Position numbers and translations under genes: made by a program. From HLUCCA09 sp965277275 (GTDB lineage: Bacteria; Pseudomonadota; Alphaproteobacteria; Rhodobacterales; Rhodobacteraceae): 64,000 nt of DNA. Positions 7,935-15,961 of this stretch are shown piece after piece (position 1 is the first letter of the stretch; the number at the start of each line of letters is the position of its first letter). The notes below the pieces were generated by a model. The model ran no database searches, had not been told where the DNA came from, and saw nothing but the letters and a program-made list of their open reading frames with translations. Where the stretch lies: positions 868,001 through 932,000 of the forward strand of contig CBDICG010000001.1 in the NCBI GenBank assembly GCA_965277275.1, in the 5' to 3' direction.

Positions 7935-8819
7935 TCAGCGCCTGCGTTCGCGCAGTGCCTTGCGCAGTTTGCGCCAGGCGACCGAGATTGCGCCGCTGAG
8001 GCCCTGGTCTGGCAGAGGCCTGAGATGCTTGTCCGCCGAACCGCCCAGGGTGCGGTCGTTGGCGATCAGGCGTTCGACGTGCCGCCAAAGGACAGGCCCG
8101 ATCGCCGCCTCGGCAGTACGGACGGGGCGTGCGTTGCCGGTCAGATGCGCGTGCAGGCGGGTCAGGTGCAGGATGCGGGGGGCCGTATCCTTATGGCCCT
8201 GGACCTCCGCGTGGCGCACCTGCATGAGATTGTACTCAGGCGGCAGGATCGCGAAGCGGATGTCGCTGTCGTAGAGCAGCTCGCGCATCGGCACCTGGTC
8301 GCGCTTGAGGTCCGGATCGGACAGGAGCGCGGCTTCGACCGCATCGATCAGCGCAGTGACCTGAGTGGTTTTGCGGATGGCCAGAAGACCACCGTTGATC
8401 TGGGGAAACGCCGGCGGGATCGGGCGGCGCCACATGGTCGTGGCATGTACACTGTTGCGATGCTGGTTGTGCACCGCCGCGAGATCGAACCTGTCGAGCA
8501 CGTCGAAGATATCGCTTGGATCGGCAACCGCGATCATGTCCGCATCGAGGTAGATCGTCCGGTCGAAGCGTGACCGGCGCAGGGCTTCGAACTTCGGGCG
8601 GAACCAGGTGCGCTCAAGCGGGTGCACGCGGTTGAAGAGGGACGGCGCCGTGGGCGTCGTATCGGTGAAGAGGTCAATCTCGGGCGCGGTGGCAACCGCC
8701 CGCAGCGATGCGGCGAGGCCCTCTGCGAGGGTCGTGAACCCGCTGCCGGATGCGGCCAGAACAAAGCCCCGGGTCTCGGACGACCGCGCCGGTGCGGACA
8801 GGTCGGGTGCCCCGCTCAC
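7935..8819 (-). CDS. Glycosyltransferase-like protein (GT-A fold, GT8-like)
   Basis: The product of 294 aa has a DxD-type metal/nucleotide-sugar motif in YLDADMIAV and a NGGLLAIRK segment, as in GT8-like and related nucleotide-diphospho-sugar transferases. An ORF extends to 9032, but I prefer the GTG at 8819 because GGGGAG lies about five bases upstream and the protein then begins just before the first Rossmann-like strand (GFVLAASGSGF). The acceptor and sugar donor cannot be told. It sits 108 bases upstream of mdh on the same strand and is divergent from the TauE/SafE gene. Confidence 0.65.
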   Translation of the reverse strand: MSGAPDLSAPARSSETRGFVLAASGSGFTTLAEGLAASLRAVATAPEIDLFTDTTPTAPSLFNRVHPLERTWFRPKFEALRRSRFDRTIYLDADMIAVADPSDIFDVLDRFDLAAVHNQHRNSVHATTMWRRPIPPAFPQINGGLLAIRKTTQVTALIDAVEAALLSDPDLKRDQVPMRELLYDSDIRFAILPPEYNLMQVRHAEVQGHKDTAPRILHLTRLHAHLTGNARPVRTAEAAIGPVLWRHVERLIANDRTLGGSADKHLRPLPDQGLSGAISVAWRKLRKALRERRR

Positions 8820-8938
8820 TCTCGCTCCCCTTTTCGGTGCCGGGCGCATCCTCCGTCGGGCGCTCCGCGCTGCGACAATGGCTAGCGCTTCCCCGGGCCG
8901 CGTGCAACGAAGGCGCTGCGCGACTGCGGAGCCTCTAG

Positions 8939-9688
8939 ATGCCCGACCCAACCATCCTGGCGCTTGGTGCCGTTGCAGCGATCTGGGCTGGCATCTCGAA
9001 GGGTGGCTTCGGGTCCGGCGCGGCGTTTGCATCTGGCGTGCTGCTGGCGACGGTCTTTGATCCGGCCACGGCGCTGGGGATCATGCTGCCCCTCCTGATG
9101 CTGATCGATGCGCTGACGTTGCGCCCGTTCTGGCGGCGCTGGCACGGGCCTTCGGCTACGGCGCTGATCGTTGGCGGGGTGCCGGGCGTGGGGCTCGGGA
9201 TCGCGCTCTTCTCCGTGGCCAATGACGACGTCCTGCGCCTGCTGATCGCGAGCGTTGCGTTGGGCTTCGTCGCGTGGCGGGTCTCCGGCCACCTGGGCTG
9301 GGCGGAGGTGCGGGCGGCCCCCTTCCGGTGGGGCAGCGCCCTTGCGACCGGCGTTTTCGCGGGCTTCACAAGCTTCATCAGCCATGCCGGGGGGCCGCCC
9401 GTGGCGGTGTTCCTGCTGTCGCAAGGCCTGTCGAAGACGGCGTTTCAGGCGACCACCGTGATCGCCTTCGCCGTCGTCAACGTGTTCAAGGCAGTGCCCT
9501 ACGCCGCAATGGGGTTCTTCACGCCCGAGACGCTGACGCTCGGGCTATGGCTGGCGCCAGCCGCGGTGCTCGGGACGTGGATCGGCGTGAAGGCCCATCA
9601 CCTTTTTCCCGAGCGGGTCTTTTTCGGATTGACCTACGTGCTGCTCACGGCGACCGGCCTCAAGCTGGTGTGGGATGCGCTGACCTGA
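8939..9688 (+). CDS. TauE/SafE family anion permease
   Basis: This 249-aa protein is hydrophobic throughout, with seven to eight membrane segments. It has the family's N-terminal AGISKGGFGSGAAF motif and a repeated second-half motif, FAGFTSFISHAGGPPVAVF. TauE/SafE proteins export or import sulfite, sulfoacetate or other organic anions across the inner membrane. No sulfur gene lies nearby to fix the substrate. It starts 119 bases from the divergent glycosyltransferase-like gene. Confidence 0.88.
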   Translation: MPDPTILALGAVAAIWAGISKGGFGSGAAFASGVLLATVFDPATALGIMLPLLMLIDALTLRPFWRRWHGPSATALIVGGVPGVGLGIALFSVANDDVLRLLIASVALGFVAWRVSGHLGWAEVRAAPFRWGSALATGVFAGFTSFISHAGGPPVAVFLLSQGLSKTAFQATTVIAFAVVNVFKAVPYAAMGFFTPETLTLGLWLAPAAVLGTWIGVKAHHLFPERVFFGLTYVLLTATGLKLVWDALT

Positions 9689-9728
9689 GCGGCCAGCGCG
9701 CCCGCATATCCGTGGGACCGGGCCGCGC

Positions 9729-10037
9729 CTAGAGCGGCATGCCTGCGGGCTCCAGCTCTTCTTGCAGCGCCTCGTAGGCCTGGCCGGAGGCGACGAGGCA
9801 CATCATCCCATTGGGCATCGTGACCGTGATCGTCCATGTGCCGGTTTCCTCGGAGGCGTAGACCTCCATCACCGAGTTATTGGCCCCGATTCCGATCGAC
9901 TGGCGGCTCTCGCCATAGCCGTCAGCAAGGCGCTGCACGATGGTGTCTCGCGCACCGCAATTGCGCGCCTGCTGGGCCTCAACGCTGGCAGCGGCCAGAA
10001 GGGCGAAACCAAAGACCAGAAATCCGAATTCCTTCAT
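9729..10037 (-). CDS. Small secreted protein of unknown function
   Basis: The product of about 102 aa has a signal peptide ending SVEA, then a mature domain with two cysteines, in ARNCGARD and GMMCLVASG, which probably pair. The segment GTWTITVTMPNG suggests a small beta-rich fold. GTG and ATG codons are adjacent at the start; I take the ATG because AAAGGAC lies about seven bases upstream. It converges with the TauE/SafE gene. Similar short secreted proteins occur in Rhodobacterales, by recall only. Function unknown. Confidence 0.65.
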   Translation of the reverse strand: MKEFGFLVFGFALLAAASVEAQQARNCGARDTIVQRLADGYGESRQSIGIGANNSVMEVYASEETGTWTITVTMPNGMMCLVASGQAYEALQEELEPAGMPL

Positions 10038-10272
10038 CACGTCGTCCTTTCAAGGATGCGCGGCACCGCGTTTTGCAGTGCCAAATGACCCCGGTCGGTT
10101 CGCTCCGCCGCCCCCACCGGGCATCGCGGTCCTGTTGCATCCGACGCATTGATTGCCTTGAAGGCTCGCAACGAAGCGCTGAAAAACGGTTAACGGGGCG
10201 CGCTTTGCCCGGCTGCGGGAATCGCCCAATCGCCAAAATGACGCGCAAGGCGCAGCATTATTGCTTTTTTCT

Positions 10273-10287
10273 GCATTGCGGCATTAT
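10273..10287. promoter_or_regulatory. PhaR-like GCATTGC site upstream of mcl2
   Basis: GCATTGC-G-GCATTAT lies 62 bases before the mcl2 start. With its flanks it aligns over about 28 bases with the site upstream of the MaoC/PhaJ-like gene at 43699; both share CTGCATTGC and TCTTGCGC. PhaR, the acetyl-CoA/PHB-responsive regulator of alphaproteobacteria, is reported to bind TGC/GCA-rich palindromes. The assignment is inference. The 311-bp gap 10038-10348 holds nothing else I recognise. Confidence 0.4.
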
Positions 10288-10348
10288 CAATCTTGCGCGT
10301 GGGGGCGAGTTCTGGTCTGTCCCGAGCCGACGCGAGATGGAGAGAATC

Positions 10349-11233
10349 ATGCCCCGGCCAGCCCGCCCCTACCGATCGGTCCTGTACATCCCGGCCTCCA
10401 AGGAGCGCGCGCTGGAAAAGGCCAAGACCCTCGCGGCAGACGCCATCATCTTCGACCTGGAAGACGCCGTCGCCGCCGATGAAAAAGCGCGCGCCCGGGA
10501 TCTGCTTGTCGAAACCCTGGCAGACGGCGGCTATGGCAATCGTTCGCTGATCCTGCGCCTCAACGGGCAGGACACCGAATGGGGCGCGGAGGATCTCAGG
10601 GCAGTGATCGAAGCTGGCCCCGAGGCCGTGCTGCTGCCGAAAGTCGAGAGCGGCGCGATGATCGCGGAGGTCGCCGACACGCTCGATGCCCACCCCAAAT
10701 GTGCCGAGACGGAAATCTGGGCGATGATGGAAACGCCGCGCGGCATCCTGCGCGCCCACGAGATCGCGTGCGCCCCGCGGATGCGTGGCTTCGTCATGGG
10801 CACGAATGATCTGGCCAAGGATATCGGCTCGCGCAGCCGCGCCGACCGGCTGCCGATGCAGACCGCGCTACAGACATGCGTTCTGGCGGCGCGCGCAGAG
10901 GGGCTTGCCTGTATCGACGGGGTCTACAACGCGTTCAAGGACGCCGAGGGCCTGCGCGCGGAATGCGAACAGGGCCGCGATCTGGGCATGGACGGCAAGA
11001 CGCTGATCCATCCCGCGCAGCTCGACATCGCCAACGACGTCTTCGCTCCGAGCGACGAAGACCTGGCCCTCGCACAGCGCCAGATCGACGCCTTCGAGAA
11101 GGCGCAGGCACGCGGTGAGGGCGTCGCGGTCGTCGACGGCAAGATCGTCGAGAACCTGCATGTCGAAACCGCGCGCTCGCTGATGGCCCAGGCCGATGCG
11201 ATCCGTGCACTGACAACCCGCGAGGCCGCGTGA
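10349..11233 (+). CDS. mcl2: (3S)-malyl-CoA thioesterase / HpcH-HpaI family lyase
   Basis: This 294-aa protein belongs to the CitE-like aldolase family. It carries YIPASKERALEKA, the metal-binding FDLEDAV at about 35-41, and METPRGI. It resembles Mcl2 of Rhodobacter sphaeroides, which hydrolyses (3S)-malyl-CoA to malate as the last step of the ethylmalonyl-CoA pathway; a lyase role cannot be excluded. The ATG at 10349 is preferred over one 12 bases earlier because GGAG then sits at normal spacing. Its stop overlaps the NnrU start (TGATG). The mesaconyl-CoA hydratase gene two genes on supports the role. Confidence 0.85.
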   Translation: MPRPARPYRSVLYIPASKERALEKAKTLAADAIIFDLEDAVAADEKARARDLLVETLADGGYGNRSLILRLNGQDTEWGAEDLRAVIEAGPEAVLLPKVESGAMIAEVADTLDAHPKCAETEIWAMMETPRGILRAHEIACAPRMRGFVMGTNDLAKDIGSRSRADRLPMQTALQTCVLAARAEGLACIDGVYNAFKDAEGLRAECEQGRDLGMDGKTLIHPAQLDIANDVFAPSDEDLALAQRQIDAFEKAQARGEGVAVVDGKIVENLHVETARSLMAQADAIRALTTREAA

Positions 11234-11817
11234 TGGCATTCCTTGGATGGCTTCTTCTGATCGGCGGGCTGGTGCTGTGGTCCGGCGCGCATCTCTTGCG
11301 CCGGGTGCGCCCGGATCTGCGTGCAAAGCTCGGCGACCCGACGAATCCGAAGGACCGCTCCAAGGGGATCTTTGCCGTGCTCATCATCGTGTCGGTGGTG
11401 ATGATGGTCTATGGCTACCAATGGACACCGTTTCTGCCGGTCTGGAACCCGCCCGGTTTCATGGTCCACCTGACGAACCTTCTGATGGTGCTCGCGCTCT
11501 ATCTCTATGGCGCCGGTGCCATGAAGGTGAAGCTGTCGCAGAAGATCCGCCACCCGCAGCTCACCGGCTTCAAGACATGGACCATCGCGCACCTGCTGGT
11601 GAACGGGGATCTCGCGTCGCTGGTGCTCTTTGGCGGGCTGCTGGCCTGGGCCGTGGTCGAGGTGATCCGGATCAACAAGGCAGAGGGCAAGGACTGGGAG
11701 CGCCCCGAGTGGGGCGGGCAGACGCGCGAGCTTGTCCATGTCGGCGTGACGCTGGCGCTCTATGCCGTGGTTGCCCTGATCCACAATTGGCTGGGGGTCT
11801 ATCCCTTCCCGGGCTGA
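11233..11817 (+). CDS. NnrU family membrane protein
   Basis: The 194-aa product has about six membrane segments and the family's N-terminal GGLVLWSGAHLLRRVRPDLR and HLTNLLMVLALYLYGAGA stretches. NnrU proteins were first linked to nitrite/nitric-oxide reductase clusters, and NnrU-like genes also occur in other settings. Here no denitrification gene is near; the gene is translationally coupled to mcl2 (TGATG overlap), so a role linked to the ethylmalonyl-CoA genes is possible. Biochemical function is not known to me. Confidence 0.85.
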   Translation: MAFLGWLLLIGGLVLWSGAHLLRRVRPDLRAKLGDPTNPKDRSKGIFAVLIIVSVVMMVYGYQWTPFLPVWNPPGFMVHLTNLLMVLALYLYGAGAMKVKLSQKIRHPQLTGFKTWTIAHLLVNGDLASLVLFGGLLAWAVVEVIRINKAEGKDWERPEWGGQTRELVHVGVTLALYAVVALIHNWLGVYPFPG

Positions 11818-11961
11818 CGCCGCTTCGCAAGCCTCGATGCCAGCGCCGGCGCCGGCCTGTTGGGAGCGGACAGGCTGGCGTGACACTCCAGCGGTCGCCC
11901 CGGCCGGGCGTCCGCACGCCTTCTCATCTCGGCCGACGCGGCCAACAGGACGGATCTTCCG

Positions 11962-12168
11962 ATGCGCGCATACCGATTTCTCTCCTCCGACGACACGTCG
12001 GAGTTCTGCCACAAGGTGACCGCGGCGCTGGCCGAGGGCTGGGAGCTTTATGGCGATCCGACCTACGCCCATGATGCGACGGCGGGGGTGATGCGCTGCG
12101 GGCAGGCCGTGATCAAGGACGTGCCGGATCGGGATTACGACCCCGAGATGAAGCTGGCGGACCTCTGA
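11962..12168 (+). CDS. DUF1737 small protein
   Basis: This 68-aa soluble protein contains the DUF1737 pattern of an N-terminal YRFLSSDD, then VTAALAEGWELYGDPTY, then GQAVIKD near the end. Its stop codon overlaps the mch start by one base (TGATG), so the two are likely co-translated. The fold is predicted as a small alpha/beta unit with the conserved GWELYGDP turn. Function unknown; the constant link to the malyl-CoA and mesaconyl-CoA genes suggests an accessory role. Confidence 0.85.
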   Translation: MRAYRFLSSDDTSEFCHKVTAALAEGWELYGDPTYAHDATAGVMRCGQAVIKDVPDRDYDPEMKLADL

Positions 12169-13202
12169 TGGCCAAGACGAACCCGGGCCGCTTCTTCGAG
12201 GATTACAGCCTCGGTGAGGTCATCACCCATGCCGTTCCGCGCACGTTGTCGGGCGGGGAGCGCGCGCTCTACCAGGCGCTCTACCCGTCGCGGCACTCGA
12301 TGGCGTCGTCGGACGCGTTCGCGCAATCCTGCGGGCTGGCGCAGGCACCGCTCGACCCGCTGATCGTGTTCCACACGGTGTTCGGCAAGACGGTGCCGGA
12401 CATCTCGCTCAACGCGGTGGCCAATCTGGGCTACGCGGAAGGGCGGTTCCTCGCGCCGGTGGTGCCGGGTGACACGCTGCGCTCGACCTCCGAGGTGATC
12501 GGGCTTAAGCAGAACTCCAACGGCAAGTCGGGTGTCGTCTGGGTGCGCACGACCGGGCTGAACCAGCACGGCGCGCCGGTGCTGAGCTACGTGCGCTGGG
12601 TGATGGTGCGCAAGCGCGCCGAAGGCGGCGCGGCCCCTGCCCCGGACGTGCCCGAACTGCAATCGGTGGTGCCGCCGGAGGAGCTGGTGATCCCCGAGGG
12701 GCTCGACTTCTCCGGCTACGATTTCGCGCTGTCGGGCGAGCCGCATCGCTGGGGCGACTACGAGGTGGGCGAGACGATCGACCATGTCGACGGCTCCACG
12801 ATCCAGGAGACCGAGCACATGCTCGCCACCCGGCTCTGGCAGAACACGGCGCGGGTGCATTTCGACGCGAGTTTCCGGCCCGACGGGCGGTTGCTGATCT
12901 ACGGCGGGCACGTGATTTCGCTGGCCCATGCGCTGAGCTTCAATGGGCTGGCGAATGCGCAGATGATCGTCGGGATCAACGCGGGCGCCCACGCGAACCC
13001 CTGCTTTGCGGGCGATACGGTGCGGGCATGGTCCGAGGTGCTGGACAAGGCCGACACCCCCGCGCCCGGCGTCGGCGCCCTGCGCCTACGGCTCGTGGCG
13101 GTGCGCACGGGGACCGACCCGTTCACGCTGAAAGGCCCGGAGGGGAAGTACAAATCCGGCGTGCTGCTCGACCTGGATTACTGGGCGCTGATGCCGAAGT
13201 GA
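12168..13202 (+). CDS. mch: Mesaconyl-CoA hydratase (beta-methylmalyl-CoA dehydratase)
   Basis: This double-MaoC-domain enzyme reversibly hydrates mesaconyl-C1-CoA to beta-methylmalyl-CoA in the ethylmalonyl-CoA pathway. The 344-aa product agrees in length and in long stretches with the R. sphaeroides Mch that I recall: MAKTNPGRFFED, VFHTVFGKTVPDISLNAVAN, LGYAEGRF, RWVMVRKR, and in the second half YEVGETIDHVDG and GGHVISLAHALSFNGLAN. Start overlaps the DUF1737 stop. With mcl2 upstream it marks an organism that assimilates C2 units without isocitrate lyase. Confidence 0.93.
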   Translation: MAKTNPGRFFEDYSLGEVITHAVPRTLSGGERALYQALYPSRHSMASSDAFAQSCGLAQAPLDPLIVFHTVFGKTVPDISLNAVANLGYAEGRFLAPVVPGDTLRSTSEVIGLKQNSNGKSGVVWVRTTGLNQHGAPVLSYVRWVMVRKRAEGGAAPAPDVPELQSVVPPEELVIPEGLDFSGYDFALSGEPHRWGDYEVGETIDHVDGSTIQETEHMLATRLWQNTARVHFDASFRPDGRLLIYGGHVISLAHALSFNGLANAQMIVGINAGAHANPCFAGDTVRAWSEVLDKADTPAPGVGALRLRLVAVRTGTDPFTLKGPEGKYKSGVLLDLDYWALMPK

Positions 13203-13247
13203 TAGCGGCGCAAGTCGCTCTTATTCACGCGTCTTTTTCTGATTTGG

Positions 13248-13981
13248 ATGCATAGGCGCACTTGGGCTCAAATAGTGGGAGCCGATCCTGCACTGGAACT
13301 ATCCATAACCACGAGATCGACGATCTCCATTCTTGCTTGCTTGATCGGAATCGGCTCCAACCCCGCCACCGCAAGCGGCGTGACTTACGATGACGCGGCG
13401 GACTTTTTCGCGGCACTCCCGGGTGGCGTGGTCATCGTTACCGAGGCGTTCGACACGGTTCACACAAACGCTCCTACGCTCACCTTTTCGGGTGTGACCT
13501 CAACGACAGACAGCCCTCCATGGGGCTTGAGCAATACTCTTAAGAGCAGGTTCAATACCTTGGTCGACCCTGACGAGCCATCGCCGGGCCGACATTCGAC
13601 GGTCATGTGGGCCTTGCCGAGCGGCGGTTTCGCGTTTGGATTTGACGTTGGAGGCACGAATCCAGCCGCAGCCAACGGTGTTCAGCTGACAGTGGGTGAC
13701 GGCTCCGGGCCGCAAACATTCGTGCTTCACGAGGTACTTGGGGATGCCGGGAGCGCGCCCGCAGACGGCTTTTTTGCGTCATAGATGCTGCCCCATTGGG
13801 GAACATCCTCTTTTCGGCTCCGGTTCATGCCGGCGGAGCCGACTGTTTCACCATCGACAACGCGTCGTTCGTATCTGAGCTCGAAGTCATCCCGATCCCG
13901 GCGTCGATCCTGACCCTGATGGCCGGGATCGGGGGCCTTGGCGGCGTGCGTGCCCTGAGGCGGTCCCGCCGGTCTGCCTGA
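13248..13981 (+). pseudogene. VPLPA-CTERM surface protein gene with a frameshift
   Basis: The first frame (13248-13784) gives a signal peptide (ISILACLIGIGSNPATASG) and a beta-rich domain ending ADGFFAS-stop. The end lies in another frame and reads AGGADCFTIDNASFVSELEV, then IPIPASILTLMAGIGGLGG and a basic RRSRRSA tail, a VPLPA/PEP-CTERM sorting signal. Adding one T to the six-T run at 13770-13775 joins them as GFFCVIDAAPLGNILFSAPV, a natural reading. Intact relatives are sorted by an exosortase. It could be a true pseudogene, a phase-variable tract or a sequencing error. Confidence 0.75.
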
Positions 13982-14155
13982 GCCGGGGATCGCGCTTGGC
14001 TATCAGGGACCGGAGCCGACGTGTTTCGCCTGAGATCGGCGGCTCGGACTGACGCGCAGCGCTTGAGCGGGGCACAGAACTGCGCGCGACACCGTGATCG
14101 AGGGTTTGCGCGAAACGCTATAGGCACATCAGGCGCACAGCCCTAAACCGGGGCT

Positions 14156-14956
14156 ATGCGCCACCTCGCAGTATCCGTTCTGGTTTTGCTATTCTGGTCC
14201 GCTCCGGCGAGGGCGTGTGGCCTTGCGCTGGCGTTGCTGGTCGACATCTCGGGCTCGGTCGATCCGCGTGAATATCGCGTCCAGATCGACGGGCTGGCCG
14301 CAGCCCTGCGGGACGGGACTGTCGCCGAGGCACTTGTGCGCCAGCAGGCAGCCGTGACGCTGATCCAATGGACCGGGTCCAGCCGTCAGGAAGTCTCTCT
14401 CGGCTGGACCCGGATTGCCACGCCGGGCGATCTGGAGCGTTTCGCGCGCGACGTGGAGGCGCTGGAGCGGCCCTGGGCCATGTTCGCTACCGCGATCGGC
14501 GAGGCGCTGGCCGTGGCCGAGGAGGCCCTGGCGCAGGCTCCGCAATGCGACCGGCAGGTGATCGACGTTTCGGGGGACGGCGCCTCCAATGAGGGGATCG
14601 CGCCCGGTGAGATGCGCAACCGGCTCGTCGCAAACGGCGTGACGATCAACGCGCTTGTGATCACGGGCAGCGAGCCCGATCTCATCCCCTACTTCGAGAC
14701 CAATGTGATTGGCGGGCAAGGGGCCTTCGCCATCGAGTCGTTCGGCTATGTCGACTATCCGGACCGGATCCGCCGCAAGCTGATCCGCGAAACGTCGCGC
14801 GTGCTCTCCGACGCTCCACCAGCCGGGTCGCGGACCGGGGCGCCGACCGGAGAGCGGACCGGGGCTCTGGCCCCTCTGCTGAGCCCTTCACCAGCCTTGC
14901 CGCCGCGAAGAGCACAGGGAAGGCTGGCGGCCGCCGGACAGGCCCCCGAGATGTGA
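14156..14956 (+). CDS. DUF1194 von Willebrand A-like secreted protein
   Basis: The 266-aa product begins with a signal peptide (LLFWSAPARA, then CGLALALL). It has a VWA-like domain with the MIDAS-type DISGSVDPREY motif at about residues 31-41 and VSGDGASNEG near 140, which fits DUF1194. These proteins are exported and probably bind a divalent metal and a protein partner. The last 50 residues, after SRVLSDAPPAGS, are low-complexity, Ala/Pro/Arg-rich and partly repeated at the DNA level; this tail is unusual and may be a late addition. The stop overlaps a TGTGATCAC site in front of sdhC. Confidence 0.85.
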   Translation: MRHLAVSVLVLLFWSAPARACGLALALLVDISGSVDPREYRVQIDGLAAALRDGTVAEALVRQQAAVTLIQWTGSSRQEVSLGWTRIATPGDLERFARDVEALERPWAMFATAIGEALAVAEEALAQAPQCDRQVIDVSGDGASNEGIAPGEMRNRLVANGVTINALVITGSEPDLIPYFETNVIGGQGAFAIESFGYVDYPDRIRRKLIRETSRVLSDAPPAGSRTGAPTGERTGALAPLLSPSPALPPRRAQGRLAAAGQAPEM

Positions 14957-14981
14957 TCACGGCTGGAAATTTTGTGATCAC
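14952..14981. promoter_or_regulatory. Paired TGTGATCAC sites upstream of sdhC
   Basis: TGTGATCAC occurs at 14952-14960 and again at 14973-14981, 21 bp apart, which is two helical turns. The core GTGATCAC is a perfect palindrome. Another copy, TGTGATCACA, lies at 18402-18411 between sdhA and sdhB, and one lies inside the preceding gene at 14656-14664. The pair sits 134-163 bases before the sdhC start and is a plausible operator for the sdh genes. The regulator is unknown. Confidence 0.5.
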
Positions 14982-15114
14982 GCGGAGCGGAAATCGCCAC
15001 CACCGCGCCAATTCACCGCGCCTCAGCGACCCTGTCGCCCGTGACAAGGCCGCGAGAACCATTAGGAATGCTCATCATAACGCGCATCAAGCTGCCCACC
15101 GCCGGAGGATACCA

Positions 15115-15507
15115 ATGGCCGACGTGAACCGGGGGGACCGCCCCCTCTCGCCGCATCTGCAGATCTACAAGCCGCAGATCACGTCGATCTCGTCGATCCT
15201 GATCCGGATCTCGGGGATCGCGCTGATCGTCGGCGCGCTGATGCTGGTCTGGTGGCTCGCGGCGGCGGCGTCCGGGCCTGAAGCGTTCGCGGTGGCCGAC
15301 GGTGTCTGGACCTCGCCCTTTGGGTGGCTGGTGCAGCTCGGCTCGGTCTGGGCGCTCTGGTACCATGCCCTTGGCGGGCTGCGGCATCTCTACTGGGATG
15401 CGGGCGGCAACATGGAAATCGGCTTTTCCGAGAAGCTGGGCTGGGCCTGTGTCTATGGCTCGGTGGCGCTGACCGTCCTGACCTTCGCATTCGCGTTCTT
15501 CGGCTGA
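15115..15507 (+). CDS. sdhC: Succinate dehydrogenase cytochrome b556 subunit
   Basis: SdhC is a membrane anchor of complex II that binds haem b and ubiquinone with SdhD. The 130-aa product begins with the family signature RPLSPHLQIYKPQITSISSI and has three membrane helices. The haem-ligand region YHALGGLRHLYWD lies before the third helix. The ATG at 15115 has GGAGG eight bases upstream, so the longer upstream frame is not used. It opens the sdhC-D-A cluster, 158 bases after the DUF1194 gene. Confidence 0.95.
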   Translation: MADVNRGDRPLSPHLQIYKPQITSISSILIRISGIALIVGALMLVWWLAAAASGPEAFAVADGVWTSPFGWLVQLGSVWALWYHALGGLRHLYWDAGGNMEIGFSEKLGWACVYGSVALTVLTFAFAFFG

Positions 15508-15518
15508 GGAGAGACGAC

Positions 15519-15890
15519 ATGGCTTTCATGACAGACCGCAAGCGCGCCATCGGCCTCGGCTCCGCCCGCACGGGCACCGAACATCACTGGCAGATGACGA
15601 TCTCGTCCTACGCGCTGCTGATCCTCGCACCGCTTTTTCTGATCGCGTGGGGCCCGATGCTGGGCGCCGACCATGCCGAGGTATTGGCCCATTTCGCGCG
15701 CCCCTTCCCGGCGGTCGTGACCGGGCTGATGGTGGTGGTGGGCTTCCATCACTTCCGCCAAGGCGTCCAATCCGCCATCGAAGACTACCTCCACGGCCAG
15801 ACACGGCACCTGACGATCGTCGCCGTGGCGTGCCTGAGCTACGGCGCGATGGCATATGGGCTCTTCGCCCTCGTCCGCCTCGCGCTTTGA
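15519..15890 (+). CDS. sdhD: Succinate dehydrogenase membrane anchor subunit
   Basis: The 123-aa product is the second membrane anchor of complex II. It has the alphaproteobacterial SdhD N-terminus, MAFMTDRKRAIGLGSAR, three hydrophobic helices, and GFHHFRQGVQSAIEDY, which carries the histidine and polar residues near haem and quinone. It starts 11 bases after the sdhC stop with GGAGAG upstream. It is followed by sdhA after 71 bases. Confidence 0.94.
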   Translation: MAFMTDRKRAIGLGSARTGTEHHWQMTISSYALLILAPLFLIAWGPMLGADHAEVLAHFARPFPAVVTGLMVVVGFHHFRQGVQSAIEDYLHGQTRHLTIVAVACLSYGAMAYGLFALVRLAL

Positions 15891-15961
15891 CCTATACCTT
15901 GCCCCTCAGCCACTTACGCCAAGCGTCCAAGAGACCGCGCTGAGCCAAACGGGAGCAGTAC

